Below, piece by piece: positions 24,849-33,853 of a stretch of DNA of 64,000 nucleotides. Source of the stretch: Denitrovibrio sp. GTDB taxonomy: Bacteria; Chrysiogenota; Deferribacteres; Deferribacterales; Geovibrionaceae. How positions within the stretch are numbered: position 1 is the stretch's first letter; every line of letters begins with the position of its first letter. The stretch lies in the NCBI GenBank assembly GCA_002869145.1, contig PKTM01000010.1, forward strand, positions 25,033 to 89,032, given 5' to 3'. The position numbers and the translations under genes were made by a program. A model generated the notes under the pieces. The model made no database searches. It saw nothing but the letters and a program-made list of their open reading frames with translations, and had not been told where the DNA came from.

Positions 24849-26521
24849 CTGCCCAGATATCCCTTTAAAGCTTTAAAAAGAGTAGGGTGACCGCCAGCAT
24901 ATTTTATAAATCTGTCAGCGGCAAAATCAAGCATAGTTCTGTCTTTCGCTATGCCCATGACATCTGAATACTGTTCTAATATAAAAACAAGAAGTGTTGC
25001 AGGATTAGGTGTGGAATCATCAAAAGTATCGACAACATTTTTATGGTTATCCAGGTAGAAGATGCCTTTATCATAAAATTGATCCAGAGCACTCTCAGTG
25101 AATGAAGCCGCTTCAGAAAGGAATGTACGTTCTTTTGTAACTTCAAAGAAATCTAGCAGTGTTTTAATGGTATAAACGTAATCTTCCAAAGTGCCGGCAA
25201 CTGTAACGTCACCTTGATAATTCAGGCGGAAAAGTTTGTCCTCTACAATATGAAAATGGCGAAGCTTTCCAAGAAGCGAGGTAGCCTGTTCCATGTAGTA
25301 TTCTTTGCCAGACATCTCAAACATGCGAAGAAGTGAAGAACAAAATAGCATATTCTGAGACAAAATAACCTTTTCATCCTTAAGAGGCTTTGTGCGCTCG
25401 TTTACCTCTTTTAGTTTATCTAAATGTCCTTCTATCTTGATATAGTCATTATAGTCGTTTGTGTTAAGATTTATAACCCCTTCATGGAGTTCAATAAACT
25501 CTTTTACAGGTTCAATGTGCGCTTCTGACACAAGGTAATAGTAGCCTTCCACAAGTTTTCCTTCGGTGTTTAGACTGTCTGCGTCCATGGCTGTTATCAT
25601 GCCAAACTCTGTGCTGAACTCCGTAAGCATAAAATCTATGGTTTTTTCTGCTATTTTAAGATAGAGAGTATTGTCTGTCTTTCCAAACATGTCCAAGAGG
25701 AAAGAAGCGTTCTGGGCATTGTCATAGAGCATTTTTTCAAAATGAGGTACAGTCCATTCCCTGTCCACTGTGTATCGATAGAAACCACCGTAAATATGGT
25801 CGTAAATTCCTGTGGTACATAATTTATCTGCTGTCAGTATGAGGCTTTCCCGTATCTCTTCATCTTCGAAATATGTTAAAAGTGAGTTTAAAACTGGTAT
25901 GTTAGGAAATTTTGCATCCTTTCCAAGTCCGCCATATTGTTTATCGAACATATTTTGGAATATAAGTAAAATATCGCTTGTATATAAATCTACAAGATCT
26001 TCATATTTATGTTCGCTGCCGATAAATTTACTGTTGAACTTCTCAAAATTCATTGCATATTTTACAGCTTCTTCCGGGCTGTCTATAAATAAACTTCCTA
26101 ACTGTACTAATATTTTAGCAAATGAAGGCAGGTTAAATCTATCTTCTTTTGGAAAATATGTGCCTCCGAAAAACGGTCTTCCGTCAGGCAGAACAAAGAC
26201 ACTGAGAGGCCATCCGCCTTTTTTACCTGTTGCGTGAAGGTAGAACTGATACCTTTTGTCTACAGCAGGGAATTCTTCTCTGTCTACTTTTACCGGAATA
26301 AAATATTTATTTATGATTTTAGCAATCTCTGGATCTTCGAAAGATTCGTGAGCCATTACATGGCACCAATGACAGGAAGAATAGCCTATACTGAGAAACA
26401 TTGGTTTATTCTCACGTCTGGCCATTTTCAGAGTATCATCATTGTATGGCTGCCATGCAACAGGGTTATCCTGATGCTGTTTCAAATAAAGACTTTTTTC
26501 CCTGTGAAGTTCGTTATGCAT
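24845..26521 (-). CDS. YyaL-type thioredoxin-domain protein (DUF255)
   Basis: The N-terminal DUF255 domain (about residues 5-165) shows [32 protein letters not shown] with the CxxC-like active site, [12 protein letters not shown] and [22 protein letters not shown]. The remainder is a six-hairpin-like helical domain ([37 protein letters not shown]). At 558 residues it is shorter than the usual 650-700, but its end overlaps the next gene cleanly, so it is probably a natural short form. Function unproven in the family. Confidence 0.85.
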   Translation of the reverse strand: [558 protein letters not shown]

Positions 26522-26566
26522 TACTTATCCCTTGGTAACAGTAGTTATTATCAGTATAACGAAAGT

Positions 26567-26809
26567 TTATAGTCTTTCAAGGAATTTGACTATAATAAAG
26601 ACTACAACAAGGATGAAACCGAATACCTTGATTTTCCCAAAAAGTTTGTTTGGGGGCATGTTTATCTCTTTTATTCCTGTGAAATCTTCTTCTTTCATGC
26701 CTTGCTGGTGATAATCAGATGGCTTTAATCTATATAAGCAAACGGGGCACATACCGAATTCTGGGAATATATTATCTCCGCAATCGGGGCATCTTATGGT
26801 CTTTTCCAT
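26567..26809 (-). CDS. Zinc-ribbon protein with C-terminal membrane helix
   Basis: This 80-residue protein has two CxxC pairs at the N-terminus (RCPDCGDNIFPEFGMCPVC), a polar linker and one membrane helix (FGFILVVVFIIVKFLERL). It is a tail-anchored zinc ribbon of unknown function. It precedes the yyaL-alkD pair on the same strand with a 45-base gap. Confidence 0.68.
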   Translation of the reverse strand: MEKTIRCPDCGDNIFPEFGMCPVCLYRLKPSDYHQQGMKEEDFTGIKEINMPPNKLFGKIKVFGFILVVVFIIVKFLERL

Positions 26810-27188
26810 GATACACCTCTTTAAAGAGACGATAGCATTTTATGGATATATTGCAATAAGATAAATAAAAAAGACGAGTTGCATGCCCCCTTATGTAAAA
26901 GAATCCTTGGAAACTAAGTGGTATATACAATTTTGAAATCAATGTTTACGAAGCCATCTGGCTTTTGGCACTATTATGAGCGCAGACAAAGAAAACTATT
27001 TTGCAATAACTCTACCAAACTATTTAAATATATTTCTAAGTATAGGGATGATATTTCAGGATATGTTATTTTCTGTTAAATAAGTGAGCCTGAAAATTAC
27101 CATTTCCATTATTTGCTGAACAATATGACCAAAATGCTCAATATATGCTTTATCTTTACAATTATGTAAACAGCGATATAGTTTAATT
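26810..27188. other. Intergenic region without a recognisable gene
   Basis: 379 AT-rich bases between divergent genes. Only a TTTACA-ATTA-TGTAAA dyad near the kinase start stands out. I found no supported ORF, tRNA or strong hairpin. Confidence 0.5.
27155..27170 (+). promoter_or_regulatory. Dyad upstream of the sensor-kinase gene
   Basis: TTTACA-ATTA-TGTAAA, 6-base arms with a 4-base spacer, ends 18 bases before the kinase ATG at 27189, where a ribosome site would be expected but none is seen. Possible operator. Confidence 0.35.
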
Positions 27189-28802
27189 ATGAAAGCCATA
27201 CTGATGTTTTTTAAACCAAAAACTCTTCAGTCGAAAATTATTATGGTTCTCAGCCTCCTAGCTGTGCTAATGATTATGACTTTCGGGACTGCATCCCTGC
27301 ATATAATTGCAGATATACTAGAAACTCAAATCGGAAAGAGAGCCTTATCTGTGTAGAAAGCTGTGGCTGAGATCACAGAGGTTCGCATGGCTCTATTGAC
27401 TGAAGATCATTCTATAGATGTTCAGGGTATTGCTGAGAGGATAAGGGAGAAGACAGACGCAGAGTTTATAGTAGTAGGAGATAAACAGGGGCGCAGATAC
27501 TCTCACCCTAATCCTGAGAAGATAGGTAAATATATGGTAGGCGGGGATAATGCTCCGGCTCTTATGGAGGGTAAATCCTATATTTCAAAGGCTGTGGGGA
27601 CTCTAGGGCCATCTATCAGAGGTAAAGTTACAGTATTGGATTATCAGGGAAATATTATTGGAGTTGTCTCGACTGGATATTTAATCCGCAACGTGAAACA
27701 TATTATCAATACATATCAGATGACTGTAAAAGTGCTTATATTTTTTATGGTGATAGTCGGTTTTTTCTCTTCCGTTATAATAGCAAAAAGTTTTAAAAAG
27801 GCGATTTTCGGTCTTGAACCCTATGAGATAGCAAAGCTTTTTTTGGAGCGTAACGCCATAATTGAGTCTATTCGTGAAGGTATAATAGCTGTAAACGAAA
27901 AAGGCGTGATAACAATGATAAATCAGGCAGCTCTGACTATACTGGATACTGATAATGCTGATGAAGTGATCGGTAAAAAACTTGGCGCAACAATGCCGGA
28001 AAATATAATGATGCAAGTGCTTGCAACTGGAGAGCCAGTGAGCGATTTGGAAGCTGATCTTGGTGATGTGCGTACTGTCATAAACATGCTCCCAATAAAA
28101 AATGGTGATAATCAAATCGGCGCAGTTGCTTCATTCAGAAGAAAAGATGAGGTATACAGGCTGGCGAAAGAGCTTTCTAAGGTTAGAGACTATTCAGATA
28201 TGCTGAGGGCTCAGACACATGAATTTTCAAATAAACTGCATACTATATCAGGGCTGATACAGATAGAAGCTTATCAGGATGCTCTGGATATGATAACGAG
28301 TGAAGCTTCAGGCTATCAGGATTTTTATAAGCTTATGAACAGTATAGTTTCAGATCCTATGCTATCTGCCATTATAATAGGAAAATACAATTACGCTCAG
28401 GAACACGATATTAAAGTTATTATAGACACTGAAAGTATGATGAAAGATATCCCAAGAATAATTGATAGAGAGAAACTTGTTACTGTGATAGGTAATCTTT
28501 TCGATAACGCATTTGAAGCAGTGACAGCTTCTTGTGCTGAAGAGCGGAAAGTAAAACTTTTTATGATTGATATAGGTAATGACCTTATATTCGAAATAGA
28601 GGATTCCGGCTGCGGGATAAGCAATGATGCCGGAGAAGATATATTCAACAAAGGGTTTTCTACGAAGGCTGATCATGGCAGAGGCTATGGACTTCATCTG
28701 GTGAAAACTATTATTAGTGAGATGGAAGGTACGGTATCGGTTAGTGAAAGCGAGCTTGGCGGTGCACTATTTACCGTTGCAGTTCCTAAGCCGAAGGGGT
28801 AG
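27189..28802 (+). pseudogene. CitA/DcuS-type sensor histidine kinase, interrupted by in-frame TAG
   Basis: From ATG 27189 the frame encodes a helix (IIMVLSLLAVLMIMTFG) and IIADILETQIGKRALSV, then TAG at 27354-27356 (codon 56), then KAVAEITEVRMALLTE in the same frame. That is exactly where CitA/DcuS proteins have the helix entering the periplasmic PAS sensor. The rest is complete: sensor PAS (GDKQGRRYSHPNPEKIG), second helix, cytoplasmic PAS, His box AQTHEFSNKLHTISGL, and ATPase GNLFDNAFEAV, DSGCGI and GRGYGLHLV. Without readthrough, a GTG at 27363 could start a form lacking the first helix. It is followed four bases later by its response regulator. Confidence 0.78.
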
Positions 28803-28806
28803 ACAG

Positions 28807-29493
28807 ATGAAAGAGCTTACAGTTTTGATTGTAGAGGATGATATTAAAATATCCAAAATCCACAGCATGTTTGTAGAGAAGATCGAAGGGATTTCTGTGG
28901 CTGGGATAGCAAACAGCCTGAACGATGCAAAAAGCATGGCAGAGATACTGGAGCCTGATATTATATTGCTGGATCTGTATTTTCCGGAAGAGGGGAGCGG
29001 GATGGATATACTTCACAACCTCAGGAGTACAGGTAAACCGGTAGATGTTATATTGATTACGGCGGCTAAAGAAGCAAAATCATTGCAGGCTGCTCTTCGT
29101 GGTGGTGTTTTCGATTATCTTATTAAGCCTGTAGTTTTCGAAAGGTTCGAAGAGTCTCTGATGCGTCTGAAAGAACACAGGTCAGAGTTCGATCACATTG
29201 ATAGCATTGATCAGCAGGAAGTAGACGCATTTTTCAGTAAAAAAAGAGGAGCGCATACGAGTGATGAAGTCCCGAAGGGGATTGACATGCTTACTCTTAA
29301 AAAGATAAAAACAGCATTTGCAAAAGAGCCGGAAGATGGTTTCAGTGCAGAGGCAGTGGGGGAGCTGGTCGGTGTGAGCAGGTCGACAGCCAGACGCTAC
29401 CTGGAGTATCTAATCAGTATAGACTATCTGTTTGCAGACCAGATTTATGGTACTGTTGGCAGACCTGAACGTAAATATTTCAAAAAGAAGTAG
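28807..29493 (+). CDS. CitB/DcuR-type response regulator
   Basis: This 228-residue protein has an N-terminal receiver (LTVLIVEDDIKISKIH, phospho-acceptor Asp in DIILLDLYFPEEGSGMD, ITAAKE, and the Lys of FDYLIKPVVFERF). The C-terminal helix-turn-helix is of the CitB/DcuR kind (SAEAVGELVGVSRSTARRYLEYL, GRPERKYF). It pairs with the kinase gene just upstream and precedes tctCBA, so it probably controls tricarboxylate-type uptake; the palindrome at 29503 is a candidate target. The ATG lies four bases after the kinase stop. Confidence 0.88.
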   Translation: MKELTVLIVEDDIKISKIHSMFVEKIEGISVAGIANSLNDAKSMAEILEPDIILLDLYFPEEGSGMDILHNLRSTGKPVDVILITAAKEAKSLQAALRGGVFDYLIKPVVFERFEESLMRLKEHRSEFDHIDSIDQQEVDAFFSKKRGAHTSDEVPKGIDMLTLKKIKTAFAKEPEDGFSAEAVGELVGVSRSTARRYLEYLISIDYLFADQIYGTVGRPERKYFKKK

Positions 29494-29502
29494 GCTGATT
29501 CT

Positions 29503-29521
29503 GTTCATAAAGTTTATGAAC
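29503..29521 (+). promoter_or_regulatory. 19-base perfect palindrome before tctC, candidate response-regulator site
   Basis: GTTCATAAAGTTTATGAAC: 9-base arms around a single central G, about 120 bases before the tctC ATG. Its place directly after the regulator gene and before the regulated transporter suggests a binding site. Confidence 0.55.
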
Positions 29522-29639
29522 AAAATACGTTTTAAGCTTTAAAATCTCTTTATCCCCGAAAACTTTACATATTTTAAATATCAAATATTGTTTTACCTAG
29601 AGACACACTTAACAGATTTAAACCATTAGGAGGTTTTTG

Positions 29640-30632
29640 ATGAAAAGTTTCGGTAAAACAATCAAATTAGGACTCTTTGCAGTCCTTGCAGGACTTATGT
29701 TCTTTGCAGTATCTTTCCAGCCTGCTCAGGCTGCTGATGTAGACGAAATCCATTTCCTTATCCCCGGCGGAGCTGGCGGCGGTTGGGACGGTACAGCCAG
29801 AGGTGTTGGTAAAGCACTTCTCGATTCAGGTCTTGTAAATAAAGTTGGCTTTGAAAACATGTCAGGTGGTGGTGGCGGTAAAGCTATTAACCATCTCATC
29901 TCTACAGCCAGAAGACAGAAAAACACTATTATGGTTAATTCTACACCTATAGTTATACGTTCACTTACAAAAGTATTCCCACAGTCATTCCGTGACCTGA
30001 CACCAGTTGCAGCTGTAATAGCAGATTACGCGGCTTTTGTAGTTCCTGCTGATTCAAAATATACAAGCTGGTCACAAGTTATTGCTGATTTTAGAAACGA
30101 TCCTAACAGCGTTAAGATCGGCGGCGGTTCTGTAAAGGGAAGCATGGATCACTTAGTGCCTGCAATGGCTATCAAAGCAGCCGGCGAAGATACGCTTAAA
30201 CTCAGATACATAGCTTATGATGCAGGCGGAAAGGCTATGGCAGGACTTCTTTCAGGCGACACAAAAGTTCTCTCTACAGGTTACGGTGAAGCTCTCGGAC
30301 TTGCCAAGCAGGGTGAAGTGAGAATCCTAGCAGTTACATCAGATGAAAGACTCCCTGCAACTCCAAATGTTCAGACTCTTAAAGAGCAGGGGTACGACGT
30401 GGTTTTTGCAAACTGGAGAGGTTTCTTCGGCGCACCAGGTCTTGCAGAAGCACGTCAGCAGGAGCTTCAGGCTGTTCTTAAAAAGATGTATTCCACTAAT
30501 GAATGGGAAGATATCCGCACAAAGCGCGGCTGGCAGAACCTTTACAAGCCGGGTGCAGATTTCGTGAGCTTCCTTGAAGATCAGGAAAATAAGATCGGCG
30601 GTATCATGAAAGAACTCGGATTTATCCAGTAA
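29640..30632 (+). CDS. tctC: Tripartite tricarboxylate transporter binding protein TctC
   Basis: This 330-residue periplasmic protein has signal peptide LGLFAVLAGLMFFAV...QAA. The Bug/TctC pattern follows: DEIHFLIPGGAGGGWDGTAR, FENMSGGGGGKAINHL, VKIGGGSVKGSMDH, AYDAGGKAMAGLLSGD and ATPNVQTLKEQGYDV. It binds a carboxylate substrate outside the membrane for TctAB. AGGAGG precedes the ATG at 29640. A REP-like inverted repeat separates it from tctB. Confidence 0.9.
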   Translation: MKSFGKTIKLGLFAVLAGLMFFAVSFQPAQAADVDEIHFLIPGGAGGGWDGTARGVGKALLDSGLVNKVGFENMSGGGGGKAINHLISTARRQKNTIMVNSTPIVIRSLTKVFPQSFRDLTPVAAVIADYAAFVVPADSKYTSWSQVIADFRNDPNSVKIGGGSVKGSMDHLVPAMAIKAAGEDTLKLRYIAYDAGGKAMAGLLSGDTKVLSTGYGEALGLAKQGEVRILAVTSDERLPATPNVQTLKEQGYDVVFANWRGFFGAPGLAEARQQELQAVLKKMYSTNEWEDIRTKRGWQNLYKPGADFVSFLEDQENKIGGIMKELGFIQ

Positions 30633-30644
30633 TCAATAAAAATA

Positions 30645-30724
30645 TGTCAATCTGAGCAAAGTGAAGAGTCTGATCACTCTGATGCATCTCAGGAGCAGAT
30701 TCTTCGCTAAAGCTCAGAATGACA
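30645..30724. repeat. 80-base imperfect inverted repeat (REP/MITE-like)
   Basis: The left arm starting TGTCAATCTGAGCAAAGTGA and the reverse complement of the right arm, starting TGTCATTCTGAGCTTTAGCG, are near-identical over about 28 bases. The CTGAGC...GAAGA(G/A)TCTG pattern is like short palindromic repeats dispersed in many bacterial genomes. It sits inside the tctC-tctB spacer. Confidence 0.65.
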
Positions 30725-30748
30725 GTTGTATTTATAAAGGAGTTTTTT

Positions 30749-31228
30749 ATGGCTAGGGAAAAGCTCGGCGCACTTTTGATGCTTTTATTCTCTATCGCAT
30801 ATGGGATAGGAGCTATTAATATCCCTCTCAGTTTTCTTGCTCAGCAGGAGACATTCAGTTCACGCACCATGCCTATGGCTCTTGCTGTGGCTGGTATTGT
30901 ATTTTCTGTCGCTATTATTGTGCTGCCGACAGTAGACCCTGACGGAAAACCGTCTCTCGGAGATGTCACAAAGGGGATGGAATTCAGAAAGACGATATAC
31001 CTCATACTTCTTATGATCGCTTACGGTTTACTTATGAAGTGGATAGGTTTTTTAATAGCTTCTGCGATATTTCTTATGGTCGGTTTCCGAATTCTTGGTG
31101 AGAAAAGGCTGAAGATTATAGTTCTGGGGGCAGTGCCTCTGGTTATATTTTTATGGTTTATAATGTCGCTTCTGCTTGGCGTGTATATCGCTCCGGGTGA
31201 GATATTTTATATAATGGGGATAATATAA
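30749..31228 (+). CDS. tctB: Tripartite tricarboxylate transporter small subunit TctB
   Basis: This 159-residue protein has four membrane helices (LGALLMLLFSIAYGIGAINI; MPMALAVAGIVFSVAIIVL; IYLILLMIAYGLLMKWIGFL; VPLVIFLWFIMSLLLGVYI), the TctB plan. AAAGGAG precedes ATG 30749; the earlier in-frame codon at 30719 lies in the repeat. The stop overlaps the start of tctA (TAATG). Confidence 0.85.
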   Translation: MAREKLGALLMLLFSIAYGIGAINIPLSFLAQQETFSSRTMPMALAVAGIVFSVAIIVLPTVDPDGKPSLGDVTKGMEFRKTIYLILLMIAYGLLMKWIGFLIASAIFLMVGFRILGEKRLKIIVLGAVPLVIFLWFIMSLLLGVYIAPGEIFYIMGII

Positions 31229-32757
31229 TGTTTGAATCAATGTTATCCGGAATGTGGACGGGGATATCCTCCACATTTATCCCGATTAACATCGTAATGG
31301 TGCTTTTCGGATGTTTTATGGGAAGTTTTATCGGTATGATGCCGGGACTGGGGCCTATTACTGCGGTGGCTCTGATGATTCCTATTACTTACGGTCTCGA
31401 CCCGACCACAGGTATGGTGCTTCTTGCCGGAGTTTATTATGGAGCAATTTTCGGAGGCTCAACAGCCTCTATTTTGATAAATGCCCCGGGTGAGGCGGCC
31501 ACAGTTGCAACTGCTATCGACGGCTACCCACTCGCCAGACAGGGCAAGCCGGGGAAAGCTCTGGCAATAGCTGCATACTCTTCTTTTTCAGGCGGTACAA
31601 TTGGCGTTATAATGCTGATGCTTTTCGCTCCAGCTTTGGCGTCTGTTTCAAAAGGGTTTCAATCTGTAGACTATTTCGCGCTTATGATCCTCGGGCTTAC
31701 CGCTGTTTCCGCATTTGCCGGTAAGGGCGGTTTTATGAAGGCTATGCTGATGACTATTCTTGGTCTAATGCTCTCCACTGTGGGGACAGACCAGACATCA
31801 GGTACACAGAGATTTACATTCGGATCGCTGGAGCTTCTGGACGGTATAGAGTTTTTGATGTTGGCGATGGCTACATTTGCTCTGACAGAGGCACTGCTGC
31901 TGGTGCTGAAAAGAGATGAAAGTTCTGACAGCCTCGATCCGAAATCTATAGGATTTAAAGACCTGAAGGTGACCAAAGATGAGTTTAAACTTATAGCCCC
32001 TACAGTAGCAATATCCTCCTTGCTCGGATTCATCGTTGGTGTTCTGCCGGGGGCCGGGGCAACCCTCGGTTCCTTCATGTCTTACGGTATGGAGAGAAAT
32101 CTTGCTCCTAAAGAAGAGCAGGAAAAATTTGGAAAAGGTTCACTCAGAGGTCTTGCGGCTCCTGAAACAGGAAACAATGCTGCCTCCACAGGCTCTTTTG
32201 TGCCGCTTCTTACTCTCGGTATACCTGGGTCAGGTACCACAGCTGTTATGCTTGGTGCGCTTGTGGCATACGGTATCGACCCGGGGCCAAGGCTCTTTGT
32301 AGATAGGCCGGAGGTTTTCTGGGGTGTTATCATGTCTATGTACCTCGGAAACGTGTTCCTGCTGATACTTAACCTTCCTCTTATACCGTATTTTGCGAGA
32401 TTACTTGCGATACCAAGAGTTATAATGATTCCTGCAATCCTCTTCTTCTCTCTGATGGGAGTATATCTTGTAACATTTAACTCATTTGACATACAGATGA
32501 TGGTTATCTTCTGCGTGGCTGCACTGCTGCTTCGACTGATGAATATGCCGATGGCGCCATTACTCCTCGGTTTTATCCTGGGTGGGCTTATGGAGGATAA
32601 TCTACGCCGTGGACTAGCGATATACGATAACTCCGTATCTTTTATGTGGGAGCGTCCGCTGACACTCGGCATAAACATAGCCACTCTGGTAGTGCTGTTT
32701 TTCCCTCTTATCAGATCTTCGATAAAAGGACTATTTAGTAAAAAAGCGGCAGTTTAA
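31228..32757 (+). CDS. tctA: Tripartite tricarboxylate transporter large subunit TctA
   Basis: This 509-residue membrane protein has about twelve helices. It carries the two repeated family motifs GMMPGLGPITAVALMIPITY (about residue 33) and GVLPGAGATLGSFMSYGMER (about residue 270), plus ILINAPGEAATVATAIDGYP and PETGNNAASTGSFVPLLTLG. It is the permease of the uptake system, with TctB and TctC. One-base overlap with tctB, and a terminator follows. Confidence 0.93.
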   Translation: MFESMLSGMWTGISSTFIPINIVMVLFGCFMGSFIGMMPGLGPITAVALMIPITYGLDPTTGMVLLAGVYYGAIFGGSTASILINAPGEAATVATAIDGYPLARQGKPGKALAIAAYSSFSGGTIGVIMLMLFAPALASVSKGFQSVDYFALMILGLTAVSAFAGKGGFMKAMLMTILGLMLSTVGTDQTSGTQRFTFGSLELLDGIEFLMLAMATFALTEALLLVLKRDESSDSLDPKSIGFKDLKVTKDEFKLIAPTVAISSLLGFIVGVLPGAGATLGSFMSYGMERNLAPKEEQEKFGKGSLRGLAAPETGNNAASTGSFVPLLTLGIPGSGTTAVMLGALVAYGIDPGPRLFVDRPEVFWGVIMSMYLGNVFLLILNLPLIPYFARLLAIPRVIMIPAILFFSLMGVYLVTFNSFDIQMMVIFCVAALLLRLMNMPMAPLLLGFILGGLMEDNLRRGLAIYDNSVSFMWERPLTLGINIATLVVLFFPLIRSSIKGLFSKKAAV

Positions 32758-32781
32758 CAACAGATAATCTCACTAATATTT

Positions 32782-32812
32782 AAGCCCGGGGTTTTTGCTC
32801 CGGGTTTTCTAT
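32782..32812 (+). terminator. Terminator of tctCBA
   Basis: CCCGG / CCGGG stem with a T-rich loop and TTTTCTATTTTT tail. Confidence 0.7.
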
Positions 32813-32828
32813 TTTTAATGGTACATAC

Positions 32829-33542
32829 ATGGACAGCGAGATACTTTTAATAACAGTTATGTCTTTTGTGAGCGGCACAGTGACAGCCTCACTCGGTTTT
32901 GGAGCAGGACTGGTTCTCACTCCTCTTCTTACTTTTATAATGCCAGTAAAACAGGCATTAGCTGTAAGCGCGCTTGTCTTTCTTGTCACATCTGCTTCAA
33001 AAGCTTTAATCTACAGAAAAGATATCGACTGGCTGATATATAAAAAAGGGCTGGCTCTCGCTATGATTGGACTGGTCATCGGGGGATTTAGTGTTTCTGT
33101 GGTAAATCCTTTTTGGCTGGAGAAATTTTTAGGGTGCGCACTTTTATATTTTGCAATTAATGCAGTTTTGAAAAGAGATAATATGAAGTCTGTAATTCCA
33201 ACATCTTTGTTCCCAGTAATGGGAGGTTTTATGTCTATTATGACACATGCAGGCGGTGCTTTTTTCTTCCGATACTGCCGCATCAATAATCTGGGCAGGA
33301 TAGAGACAGTCGCCACACTTGCCGGGGCACACTTTACTCTGAATATATTCAAAGCGGTCTTTTTTACTGCAACAGGTTTTGCAGCTTCAAGTTATATATA
33401 TACTTTGATGCCTGCTTATGTTTCATCAGTTGCAGGCACATACATGGGCAGACATATATTAAAAAACCATATGAATGAAGATTTATTTGTTAAAGGTGTT
33501 GCTTTTGTTCTTATAGTGATGGCTATACGTTTTCTGACATAA
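32829..33542 (+). CDS. TSUP-family (TauE/SafE, YfcA-like) permease
   Basis: This 237-residue membrane protein has about eight helices. FVSGTVTASLGFGAGLVLTP near the N-terminus is the TSUP motif, and FMSIMTHAGGAFFFRYCR starts the second half. Members move sulphonates, sulphite or other organic anions; substrate unknown. It lies downstream of tctA after a terminator. Confidence 0.82.
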   Translation: MDSEILLITVMSFVSGTVTASLGFGAGLVLTPLLTFIMPVKQALAVSALVFLVTSASKALIYRKDIDWLIYKKGLALAMIGLVIGGFSVSVVNPFWLEKFLGCALLYFAINAVLKRDNMKSVIPTSLFPVMGGFMSIMTHAGGAFFFRYCRINNLGRIETVATLAGAHFTLNIFKAVFFTATGFAASSYIYTLMPAYVSSVAGTYMGRHILKNHMNEDLFVKGVAFVLIVMAIRFLT

Positions 33543-33559
33543 GGCTGAGTTTGTTAAAA

Positions 33560-33746
33560 CAGTGGGAGCGGTGACTAGTCGCCCCCACTGCAGATACGGG
33601 AATGAGGAGTTGGAAATATATGGTATTTTGCAAACGCCATATGTATTACACTTCAACGGCTAAGTTGAAAACATTTCTGTTTATAAACATTTAAAAGCTG
33701 CTCTACGGCAGCGTTTAAATGTGGCCTGCAACAACAGCTACAGGCC
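33560..33746. other. Hairpin-rich spacer between convergent TSUP and malic-enzyme genes
   Basis: At least three strong inverted repeats. 33560-33590: CAGTGGG...CCCACTG with inner GCG/CGC, likely the TSUP terminator. 33687-33722: ACATTTAAA-A-GCTGC paired with GCAGC-G-TTTAAATGT. 33723-33746: GGCCTG...CAGGCC. A weaker ATATGG...CCATAT lies at about 33618-33640. No ORF is supported. It could hold two terminators or a small structured RNA. Confidence 0.5.
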
Positions 33747-33853
33747 GCACACGCTTAATTCACACTAGCACTATTTCAAATGCTAACTTATTTATGCTTT
33801 ATCTTTGCTTTCTCTGTAGCATCCACTACAGCGATAGCAGCAAGGTTTACAAT

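Noticed and set aside
24845-26521. Truncated yyaL pseudogene
   Set aside because: It is shorter than most homologues, but its stop overlaps the alkD start as ATGA and no homologous sequence continues after it.
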